A stretch of 64,000 nt of DNA, taken from contig OZ316891.1 of the NCBI GenBank assembly GCA_973895155.1, positions 9,858,001 to 9,922,000 of the forward strand, read 5' to 3'. The notes beneath the pieces are model-generated. The model searched no databases and was not told where the DNA came from. It worked only from the letters and a program-made list of their open reading frames with translations. The position numbers and the translations under genes are program-made. Positions 13,501 to 24,660 of this stretch are shown here, in pieces (the stretch's first letter is position 1; each line of letters begins with the position of its first letter). The DNA is from Marsupella aquatica (lineage: Eukaryota; Marchantiophyta).

Positions 13501-16500
13501 ACCTGTACATGAATTTGCGCAACCGGAGCATCGGGATTACCTGCTTGAACAGAGTGCTCCGCCCAGATCCTTCATGTCCGAGAAGAAGTATTTTTTGAAG
13601 CTTATTTTGCACGGAGGAACCGGGCATATATGTGTCCGGAGAAGCTCGATGAGTATAAGGAGTACTCGGCCCAGGTGTGGGTAAGGAGAAGAAAGGATAC
13701 AGCAACCTGATTGAAGTCTGGTATAAAACAGCAGACCGATACATATATTAGACAAGAGATGAAGTACCGGCTTTGCACTTTAAACGCTGTACAAAGTAGA
13801 ATAAAATGCACTAGTTCAAACACATAAAGCTAGATGGTGAACAAGAACGAGAAAACCACTAGTAAATCACTATTTAGCACAGGACTTAAACTTGCCTTAT
13901 TCCAGATATTTCCCTTAAAATTATTTTGGCCCTCCTCTTGATACGAACCGTCAGGTTCCACCCACAAATGTGTTGACGGGGGACAGTGAACACCTGCCAG
14001 CTAATCACAACAGAGAAGGAATTGGATTTTTGCAAGTCAAAAAGCTGCGCAGACCCCATCAACTTTAAAATGCCACCGTTTTACAACTCGAAAGAGACTA
14101 GTTAGCAATCATGATAGGACAAACCATGACAAGAACTCAATTTAATGGCTAGAGAATTCTTTGAGAATCAACTATGGATCCAGGTTGTCTGTCTAATTCG
14201 GTAGTTGCTTAAACTTACCTTAAGCATCTTCAGTTCCAATTTGCCCAGCTCACGGCCATTCATGAAGACTTGAGTGGTACCATTACTAGCATTTTCTTGT
14301 AGCTGCCCACCTACTTTCATATCCGGACTGATCAGCTTGTCTGGTCTTTCGCCCTCCTGTTGATGCCAACATTCGAGCAGATCTTCCGGTTAGTCTACGA
14401 AGGTGAATGTGAGGTGCAAATCAGCTGAGATTCACAAAGCCTATAGGTCGCACATTTGCAAATAGAAGAGCTGTTTGGCATTGAATCTCACTAATCCAAG
14501 AGCAATGGACATTGTGAACGCAAGGTTGCCTCCGATCAACTGCTTTAACGTTGTAGAAATGTTTACAAATTCAACAACAGGCTAGATTCAACCCAGAAAT
14601 TGACCTCTCCCGCTCAGATAAGAGGAACATCTATGCCGATTGTAATCACACTAGATTCATGTAAGATCCATTGACTTCCCGCAGTTCAGCTATGAGTTAA
14701 ATGTCAGGCATTCAACATGAGCTACAATCAGATAAAACGAAAGGACGATACATACTCTTAGGAGACATGTATGCTGAGTCCCATACACGTTCATCCAACC
14801 AAGCACAACGCTACCAAGCTTGATCATGTTCATTCTTCTGGAAAATCTCTAAATGAAACTGTTCGTCATTTCAGGACTAGGTGAAAGATTTGTGTTCCGT
14901 ACCGTATTACGAAGACACTAGGCAGAGATCCATAGATGAGCGGGAAGTGGGCCAAAGGTAAACTATACTGAACCAATAGTATCAACCAAAACGAGAAAAT
15001 GGAATGGTTCTTACCTTGCCCCAAAGTCCTGACTGCATATCGTACCAATAATGTCCGGGCTTCAGCTTTTGAGGAGGAATTGGACATTTCAGTAATATTG
15101 CTAGTTCTTCCTCTGTTAGCTGTCGGCCATTGACGTAGAGTTGCTCCGGCCTCAACTGATTAGCTGCACATTCCTTCTCTGCCTTCATTATCTGCTCTAC
15201 TTCTTGGAGCCTCAAAAGACGATTCAGAAGCCTCGAAGGTTTCCCAATGTAGGGTCTTTTGGCTTCATCCACAGGTTTGCCAATACACGTCCTGCACTTC
15301 CGACCCTCTGGCATCGACTCCATTGCTATAAGTACGCAGTTGTAGCAGTACTTGGAGTTGCACACCAGGCAACACTCCTTGTCAGTTAGCCGATGACCTT
15401 TATGGCAGCGGTAGCATTCCCCTTTCCGTCTTTGTTGCCTCGTTGGTGCAGCAGGGTTCTCGCCATTAGTTGGCGTGAGATGGCTGCCTACTGCCTGAGA
15501 GCCTATCGAGGCAATGGCTTGAATCCCTGGAAGAGACATTGATCTCGGTTTGTGCCCGGCCTGCCGATAAGGATCTTCGCTTGAGAAGTCTGCGGAATTT
15601 TGCATCTTCCAGAATCCCACGGGTTCCGACTTCGCTAGTATACCTTCTGAGGCGTAGGACCTGAAAGATCGTGAAACTGAGGCTCGAGAATCTGTGGGTG
15701 AACCAATTTTAGAAGCGGATTCGGATTCATCATCCGAAGTCCCTCCCAAAGTCCGGGAAGATGCGTGAGCACCTCCCGAAAGTGAAGTATTCGACAAAAC
15801 TGGCATCTCGGCCAGGCCAGGATCTAATGCACCCCTTGACGCTTCAGAAGTCGCAGCTTCCAGTTCTCGAAAATCCGCAGCTAGTAGAGATGGCGTTCGA
15901 GACCGAGACGGAGGGCTTAATGGTACAGAACTGGTCCCAGCATCGTCTCCAGCTTCCGAAGGTGACGCTAAAGGAGTATCTCGCTTATTCCTGTCTCGGT
16001 TGCGCTGGTCATTGCTGAACCAAGCCGGAAATGGATTCACAAAACTGACCGAGGATCGAGGCCGAGGAGATAAACTTGTTCTGCCGTTGTCAGATGGAGA
16101 GGTAGGTTTAGAGACCTGTAGAGGTTCATGCAAGGGCCTGATAGGAACAGCACTCGCATCCAAGGGTTCCACTTTCGGTACCTCGTGGTCAATTGGAGGA
16201 CCATGGTACTCGAGAGCGATGGAATAGTCTTTGCCATTCCCGACCAGTTGAGAAAGTCCTTGAGGGATCATACTGCTGATCAACTTCTCCTCGTCGATAT
16301 CTATGTAAGCCGCCGTCAACCTCTGAACCATAGAAGAAGGCTCGGGCTCAACGGGAACGTCCTCTATCGCGTCGTATTTCTTCTTCTCGTCCTGGAAGAG
16401 AACCTTGCCGGTCATGTTGCTCGCGCAGTAGTCTGAAAACGAAGCATTACGATCCACGAGCAAACCTTGGACAGGCGTCTCCCGAAATTTTTGCGTTACT

Positions 16501-17336
16501 TGAGGTACTTCGAGAGGGGACACTGAGGACTTTCTCGTGCGCCATTTGAGAGGGGAACCGGGACGCGTTGTTCCTAGGGGTTCGGGGGAAGGTGGACTCC
16601 TAAGATCAACGGTGGGAAACTGCAACTCCGAAGCGGAACCGATTGACGAGCTTGGAGTACTTGCCTGTGAAGAGTACGAGAGCACTCTTCTCTTCGATTT
16701 TCCGCCCTTCGGTGGCAAGTTTGAGTTTGTGAGACTACCGTCGGAGCCGAAACTGTCACTTCTACCCTTCACCACCAACCGAAGTCCCTTTTCCGATCGT
16801 AAACCTATTATTTGCTCTTCGGCAACTCCACTTCCGTCCCCTACAATTCCCTGTACTGTTTCACCTGTGTTCCTCTCTTGACTCGAATGCCTGTCATAAC
16901 CCGACTTTTGACTCGAAGCAGGAGAGAAAGACTCTACGACTGGTACGGCCGAGGTTGGGAATCCAGGAAATGTCTCCAACGGTTGCAAAGACTTCAACAT
17001 CCTGCTCAAACTCAACGCTTCTGCTTCCAGTGGGCGTAATTCAGATCCCTCGACTGTCTCTGCCGAATTCCCTTGACGTGCATTTTCACGCTCAAGCTGC
17101 TGAGATTGAGATATTCCGAATATATGAGGTCGTGTTGGAAACAAGCTGACAACCAGGCCAGACTCGCGGCTTCTCGGGGAATTCGGGAGTGAGGTTTCGG
17201 GGGACTTTACAGCTCGAGAATTCCTGCCTACTTGAAGAAGACCAGGAACAACACCATCACCCCCGGAAAAATCCTTCTCCGCTGCTTCCGTGACGTAGAG
17301 CCTGTCAATTCCAGATCCTGATGAAGAAGCTACCAT
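10504..17336 (-). CDS. XLG: Extra-large G protein (XLG), Cys-rich plus G-alpha-like domain
   Basis: Plant-specific atypical G-alpha subunit that pairs with G-beta-gamma and works in receptor signalling at the plasma membrane and nucleus. Eight exons on the minus strand (high to low): 17336-15015, 14356-14219, 14000-13896, 13717-13541, 13372-13195, 12560-12325, 11870-11716, 11110-10504. Phases agree, giving about 1305 residues, longer than Arabidopsis XLGs (roughly 850-890) because the Ser/Pro-rich N terminus is long. That N terminus lies in one 2.3-kb exon, with a basic KGGKSKRR stretch. The Cys-rich segment is near residues 641-685 (CYRC, CCLVC, CYNC, CRTC). The G domain starts near residue 850 with a degenerate P-loop GHEGSGRST (902-910, Lys to Arg) and a clear NKYD (1180-1183). 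The DVGGQ switch is replaced by KVGGKG. The intron between 13895 and 13718 uses a GC donor. The stop at 10504 follows a tail like that of XLG2. Confidence 0.94.
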
Positions 17337-19090
17337 ATCTCATCCTCAGCGGCACTACTGCAAAAGGTTCTGGAAAGGACAATTCCACTCACTTTCTGAC
17401 ATGACCCTCGGCGTCCCTGGCCTGATCTATAAACGTTCCAGCCTACACGGAAACGTATCATTAATTGTCAGGTACACTGCGCAAAAGTACTGTACAGAGT
17501 GAACGTATAAGCCCGCGATCAACCGTGACTCTCAACTTAGCACAGAATCGAAGCACAGAACACCATTGACATCGCAACAAACGATTCCATGACCCACTTC
17601 ACACTCATCCACTCAGATCAGGTACGCTCACAAACAGAAGACTCGACGCCAGTCTGTAGCATGTATGTCCAAAAAGACGGTCCAGACAAGCACGGCATCA
17701 TAAGATTGTCACACAGCTGACGGAGCTCAAAGAATCGAACTGCCAAAATGTCGCAACCAAATCATACAAAGCACGAGAATTGTCATAAAAATTCGGAACG
17801 ACACCGCAGCCTCGGACAGGTAAGGTAGCTCCGCTCGTTAACGCAGCTCAGCCATCTAAAACAGAAAGACCATAGAGAATTATCATGCTCACCTTGTCCG
17901 AAATTCCCGACGGGTGGTGCATCGAACAGCCTTCCGAAATCATCATGCACCCTTCTGTTCCTTTCCTCCAGCCAGCAGCAAAATTCGTCCAACCTCAAAC
18001 GCGACACCAAACGTCACCGCGCAACAACATCACCATTATACACTCGTCGAAGTTCCCTCCACAATTGGCAGATGTCTGACAAAATCACGCAGCGCAACGC
18101 CGAGGTACAATACAACATACGGACCGTATGACGTGGTTCTGTCAGTCAGACTTTCGTCAAAGAACTTTCCTGATCTAGCACGACTCGATAGCTGATGGAA
18201 TCCAACTGCGTTCGGCCATAGGCACCGCCTTCGTCTCGTCGCTCTCTCGGCAGGCAGCAGAGGACATCACTACAACACCGAACCCATTCAATATCGCGGT
18301 TCCGAAGCAACCGGGAGGGACAGTACAGTCGAGGAAACCGGGTGCCGTGTTTGCGTCCGTCCGTGCGTACGTCCTGCCTACCAAGCGAGCGTACGACCCA
18401 GACAACTTAGCTGTAGAAAGCGAAGCTCCTTCGACTCCTTCGGGTGGGTTTCCTGCATGGCCCGCATGAAGCGCTGTTCCGGCCTGATGCTCATCCTCTT
18501 CCCACAGTCCAAATCAAGGTACCGAGGAATGGAGAAAACGTTCCACACGAGAGCGCTTGTCTTTCCTTTCTTCGCCAATCTTTAAATCGCTCTAGGGATA
18601 GACTTCATTCATCATGACTACGAAATGTTCACCGTACTCTCAGCGTCAGGAGAAGAGGAATCGTCATCTCGGGATTACTTTGGGGAACAGCTTTTAGACC
18701 ACACAACTGTTTTCAACACCAGCCAAGTCGGAAAGCACGAGTAGTGGAACGCTTTCAAATCCCAAGATCGAAGACACACAACTGAAGTACAGTCCCTCCA
18801 TCTCTCGACTAGAGCAACGAGATATTTGTCACACTAATTGACTTTTTCATGTCATGAGCGGTGACGAAATCAGGTTCCGACATTGTAAACTACGCAGTAC
18901 GATTGGGAAGAGAACAGAAATGATCGACCGTGATACCCGCCGTCGTCCTGCGCGGAACGAATAATAATTGTCGAAGACTAGAGACCATTTCAACGACGAG
19001 GAGATCGTTCCTTGCCTATTCCGGTGCCCGTCTGTCGTAACTTTGTCTCCTGCCCGCTCTCCCGTCACATCACGTCTCCCGTCAAGCAAG
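17337..19090. promoter_or_regulatory. Upstream region and probable 5' leader of XLG
   Basis: No convincing coding exon. The short minus-strand frames at 17783-18010 and 18378-18578 (75 and 66 codons) have no recognisable domain. By position this stretch should contain the XLG promoter and 5' UTR, perhaps with a leader intron, but I see no decisive TATA box or splice pair. Confidence 0.35.
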
Positions 19091-19097
19091 GCTCAGC

Positions 19098-19500
19098 AAC
19101 GAAAAAGAAAGGCCAGGATCTCTTCCCACAACTGAGCGCGCCACGAGAGTCGTTGGATATGGCGCTACAGAGTCATGACGACGGAGTACCAAAGCCGGTT
19201 TGTTTTCGTTCAACACAGGATTGTCAAGCAATGGTCAGCAACGAAAACGAAAGGCCAAGATCTCTTCCCACAACTGAGCGCGCCACGAGAGTCGTTGGAT
19301 ATGGTGCTACAAAGTCATGACGACGGAGTGCCAAAGCCGGTTTGATTTCGTTCAACTCGGGGTTGTCAAATGGTCTCCAACGAAAACGAAAGGCCACGAT
19401 CTCTTCCCACAACTGAGCGCGCCACGAGGATCGTTGGATATGCCAGTACCGAGTCATGACAGTGTAGTACAAAAGCCGGCTGGATTTCGTTCAACACAGG
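19098..19500. repeat. About 140-bp tandem repeat, three copies
   Basis: Units start at 19098, 19240 and 19379 with AACGAAAAmGAAAGGCCA, and each ends near a GTTCAACaCrGG block. The periods are 142 and 139 bp, neither a multiple of three, so the array cannot encode a continuous repeat protein. Each unit on its own keeps the same roughly 25-35 codon frame (DLFPQLSAPR...), probably because the copies are young. Confidence 0.9.
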
Positions 19501-22500
19501 GCCGGAAGACTAGTTTATATTATTCTGCCGAGACGAGCCAGTTGACCGGATCTCTGCGATTATGGAAGTCGGCCGTACCCGTTCTTCCGGCTTTACCGTT
19601 CGTATGTCCTCTATTATTATTTCTGCCTGCAGGTGGATAGATTAGTAGGTTATAATTAGTGATCACCTACCAATCAGAACAGATTCTGTCTACAGGAGGC
19701 TCTTCCTATGTGCATACCAGTGCAATCTTTAATTAAGGTTTTTACTTTTTCGCCAGAATGGCGAAGGTTGACTCTGTGAACGAGAAGATGCTCCAAATAT
19801 TTTTTATCTGACTTTCCTAAAATATTTTCATGGCGGTTAGATCTCCCTAGATTTGAGTATGACCTTTAGATTCTGGCTATTGGGTAGATTCTGGCTATTG
19901 GGGACACTGGCTAATGAGACAGAGAAAAACTAGCTCATTTTTGTCAAAAGTGGCTACAGCTTTTTTGAAGAGGTGGAACGTGGCAAATTTTCGCAAATTT
20001 TCGCCACTAAAAGGCACTGGTGCATACTTTATGAGTGGAAACCCTGCCTAATCGCAAGGATCCCGGGTTTTCCCTTGTCTTAACAGTTTTTATAAGTGCT
20101 AAAGAGCTCCACTAAATGACAAAATTGTGAATGCAAAACCATATTGGAACTCTTATGGATGAATGTTATATACACCTACACAATAAACAATCATTGTTGA
20201 AGTGCATTACTCAGGCTGCTGGCCAGGGGGTTTTGGCCCATAACCTTCTTCACAACCACACTGCAAATTTAAGAAATGGTTTACAAGATGTGCAGGCCCT
20301 ATGCAAATCTAAAGGGACCTTGGTATTCTCTGAACCTTGATATTAGCTAAGGTCTCCTTGCCACATCTAGGGCACCCAGTTCTTTACCCACAGCACAAAA
20401 CAACAAGAAGTACACCTCAATAAATGCAATCTTGGACTATTGTAAGGCAGGCCTTTCTTATTCATTTTCGGTGCAAATTAACTTTGCTTGTTTTCTTAAA
20501 GTGCAATCCCTCCAGTGCCAGTTAACTGCAATAATTGCAATAAACTTGTCTTCAACTCTTCCTGGCACATGCAAAGATCAATTGACATAGATTAAGCAGA
20601 TTTGGACAATGAAAATGTGTAGTATTTAATGAGTTCACATGCTTTGAGCAAGGGTTAAGGGTTGTATTGACCATTTATGAGTGGAAAGTTAGGTTTGAGG
20701 GACCTGACATGAATGAGACCCATTTCCAACTATTCTATTAGTGTGCACTTGCCCAATGGACCAATTTATTTAATTTATGGGTTCACTCTACCCAAACACA
20801 TCCGACAAGCTTTCCCCTCTCTAAAATATCCAGCAATTCTTAACAGAGAACAACGCAAAGTGTGCTCTTATTTATTGATAAGTACAATACTACTGATATT
20901 TCTTCGAGTAGAAATCTGTCATATCTTTCTGGAGTCTACAACTGCACCCATTGGGAGTCACCGGTGATTGCGGGCCACTAATGGAGATATTCCTAAACAA
21001 TGCATAAATATGGCTCATAGGTTTGATCCCAGTCGTACTGACAAGTAAATCAGCCCCTGGAATGAGTTTTTCAATGGACACAAGCTCCTAGCACATGTGA
21101 TCATATTCAATCAATCATTATCTCCATTTACTATAAGTACTAGCCCAAATACTCATGCATTTACACCTAGGGAGTCTAAAACAAACAACCTGCTATGATC
21201 TCTTTTGACTACCAAGGTGAACCTAATTTCTGTATTGAATGCAAGTTGCCAATGTGTAACCAGTTTTGGAGGTCCCTTTTATTCTCATAATCTCTTGCTC
21301 AAAAGTAACCTTTTTTTGGACAGCAATTATGTACTCTAATAGAGGTCTAGAGGTCAGGGCAGGGGTTCTAGCTTGAACCCGCTTGCTCAAAAGTAACCTT
21401 TTTTCTGGACAACAATTATGTACTATAATTGAGGTCTGGGCAGGGGTTCTAGCTTGAACCCCACTCTAAGAAAGCTAAACAAAAAGCTTCCCAATTGTTA
21501 TCCGTCAAGTTTTTTTTTTCATTTTTTGGTCAAACGGTTACAGGTTATTAACTCGAGACTCTTTTCACTTTTTGGTCAAAAGGTTACAGGTTATTAAATC
21601 CAGCACAGACGTCATTATCCTATACTTCAAAGGGGTGGGAGCCTGGCACAACTTGCACATGGAGCAAGGCCAATACTAGTACCTTTTCTCCAACCTGTGT
21701 AATAATTATCAAGAAGCTGTCTGCTTTTGAAATTAATTTCTCCCCTAGACGTAGACTTAGTAAAGACTCAGCAAACCAAACCAGCCACCACTACCAGAAA
21801 TTGGAAGGCTAGTTTTGGCTTCCAACTGGAGGAAAGGCAGCTCTTGATGAGTCGTTACTAGGAAACAATTCTTCTTCCGACCTCTTATAACTCACATTCG
21901 CAAAGTCGATGAGACTATAATGTATATTATACAGACCGCAAAATCACAAGATAACACCCATATCCGGAGGTATTCTATGTTGCGAGCAAACAAGAGATTT
22001 TGATAGTGAGGAGAATGTTATTAGCGAGACACTAATGGTTTCAGATTTCATTTGCTTTTTACTGCCTTTTATATTTTTGTGTTTTATATTTTTGTGTTTT
22101 TTTTAAGACTCCAGATGGAGAGCTCGCTAGTAACAAGGGGAGTCCCCAAAAGGATGTTACCAACCAGGTAGTTGGATGTAGAAAAATAGGGGTCATGCAA
22201 AAATGTGTTTTGCTAGTGTGAGGAAAAAAATTACAATTACCCCATATCCTGAAAAATTATCAGGAAGGACAAACCTAGCCTCTCACATCTTTGGGTGACA
22301 GCAATAGCGCGCTGCCCTAAATCCACTCTCTCCTCATGTAAAGGAAGTTTTAGACTCCCGGGTCATTTCGTCCAAGCACATTTTCCTTACAGATTCATGG
22401 TTGTCCAATTTCACCAGCTATCCATAAACGTTATTTAACCACCACATACCATTGGTGAGGTTACCACCTCTATCAGAGTCTACAAGAGTTCCCATGGCCA

Positions 22501-23700
22501 AAGTTGTTCTACTATTCACATGAGCACATGTTGGACCAAGCCAAGAGAGATTTCATGCCCAATGGACATCGACACTAGAACTAGCACGTTTGGGACAAAT
22601 TCCATCAATTTATTGAAATCACCGTATCATCTGTCTTGCTATCACTCCTTGTAGATTGCACCCTTCTGCAGGAGATCTAGGGGAAATTGGTTTTAGCTCG
22701 ATCCTTGCTTCACATAAACACTCTTTGGTTGCTCCATTTGCATCTCTCGTCCTTCTCTCCTACGAAAAGTTTTCCACTGAGAGAGAATTTGGGCCATAAC
22801 GCTTGCAAGATTAAGGAAGCTCTTTAGCTGCCTAACCATTCATCACAAAGAGATTTGAACTCACGAGCTTGATTTCCACAAGCAACTCGCAGAACGTTTC
22901 AGCAGTATGTTATCACGTGGACGTGTAGATATTGAATCTTTGTCAACACTCTCTGTGGGCAGCGACTCTCTTCCCGCTTCTTTGTAAATGAAGGATTGGA
23001 GATTGGTTTTAGGGACCCATTGCCCGCATTATTGAGAAATTGGTGACAGTCTTTCAGCCTGGATCTCAAAGATCGTAGATGGCTGCCAATGAAAAACCTC
23101 TCGAAGATAATGCTTCCAATCTGGTTACAGGTAATCGCCACAAAAACACACGCCATCTTTAAAATGGTGAAAGCAATTAGCTGTAATCTAGCGTCCCATC
23201 GCCTTAGATATATCTTTGGATGCTGCATGGCAATGTGAACAAACCCGACTGTTCTTATATACACGAATTGGGTTTCCGCGATCTTATCGGTATTCTGGAA
23301 CACGTTGCGTCCTCTACAAAAGTTCATGGATCTTGTTATCAACTTCAAGCCAGCTACGGCCTGGCTCCTTACGAACACATCTCTGCTACATCATAGTGCG
23401 CACCAATTCCAAAGAACACCTCTCTTTTGCATCAGAGCGCGCACCAATTACGAGTTCTCTCACTCGCCAACTGCAGGGTGGATGTTGGAGAGGAGCACAT
23501 ATGCAGACTGAGGCATTATTGGGTGCTAGCTTGAAGAGCTACTAAGCGGCAAGTTCTACAAGAGACAACCCAGCATTACTATAAGTTCTACAAGCCCCAC
23601 CTAAGACCAAGTGTCGCAGGTCTGCGGTCTCACAAGGAAGGAAGCCATGTCAACACGTGGACATCACTGCCCGAATGAAGGCCAGTCGGAAATCACACGG
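19501..23700. other. Gene-poor spacer with local duplications
   Basis: AT-rich sequence with no recognisable exon or transposon protein. It holds a tandem duplication of 88-bp period (21295 to about 21462, beginning TTGCTCAAAAGTAACC), a roughly 47-bp duplication (about 21522-21600, sharing GGTTACAGGTTATTAA) and a short T-rich repeat near 22065-22105. Confidence 0.6.
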
Positions 23701-23707
23701 TCCGCAT

Positions 23708-24660
23708 TCATTTTCCGAAGAGTTCCAAGGCTTCATGTTGTGCGAGTCCGCCGATCTTCACGGTCCATGTGATTACATAACTTTTCTCCATTCTGTCAAT
23801 AACTCGTCGGGCGTCATCTATGCTGCCAGGCTTTGCGCAAACTCGACTCAAGTCCCGCTTTGCTAGCATGGCCTGACCCTTCTTCACCCACTCCAAAGCC
23901 CCCGCACTTGCAGATGCATTCAGGAATGCTCATATAAGTGATTGATTTTGGTCCGAAACCTTCCCGTCTCATGCTTCTACATCAAGACCACTTTCTGCAT
24001 TGCTCCAATTATTATTGTTCCACGTGTTACTAGAACTCGTTTATCATTCAGTCAAACATTCGTCGGGCATCATCCACGCCACTTACGGCATGCGCACCAC
24101 CCGTTACCTCCAAAGTGATGACATTTCGATTGGTCATTTTGTCAAAACTTGCCTTGCCTCCATGATGCACCCACACTTTGCATATAGCTGAATTAGGGCA
24201 ATATCCACATTCTCATCTGATTCAAAGCCGCATGTCGAATTGTCATGATCTTCTTTTCCCATTTCAGAGCTAATAGGCTGGCACATGCCTTTAGGATGCA
24301 CAGATATGTAACTTTGTTGGGCAGCGCACCTTCTTGGCGCATTAATTAGAGAAGTTCCAGTGCGGTTTCAGCATCATCACTCTTAATTAGCATATCCTGC
24401 AATCATGATGGTCAAAGTAAAAACGCCCTTCATGTCAAGTTCGTCAGACACTCGCCGTGCATCCAATCATAGTTCCACATCTCATATGCACATCCACTCT
24501 GGATGATGCAGTAACGAACCTGCTTGGCTGCTAAAAGGTCCTTCTGTTTGAAGAAGATTTGCAGAACTTCAGTATATGTGTACGGGTCTGTAGTAATGCC
24601 TCGTTGTAGACGGTTCTTCCAAACAGTAATTCCTTCGCTCGTAGTGCCCGCCCTATGCAT
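23708..24660 (-). pseudogene. Decayed pentatricopeptide repeat (PPR) gene
   Basis: PPR proteins bind organelle RNA and edit or process it. On the minus strand, PPR-type text is spread over several frames: TDPYTYTEVLQIFFKQKDLL and ACIIQSG-like motifs (24430-24660), then TIMIAGYA, LMRQEGALPNKVTYLCILK and ACASLLALKWEKK (about 24250-24450), then a segment like the usual YAKCG unit, and finally GSIDDARRVIDRMEKSYVIT (23708-23896). Several stops and frameshifts interrupt it, and no intact frame longer than about 76 codons remains. Motif wording resembles the large bryophyte PPR families. No flanking promoter or transposon is clear. Exact ends are uncertain. Confidence 0.75.
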
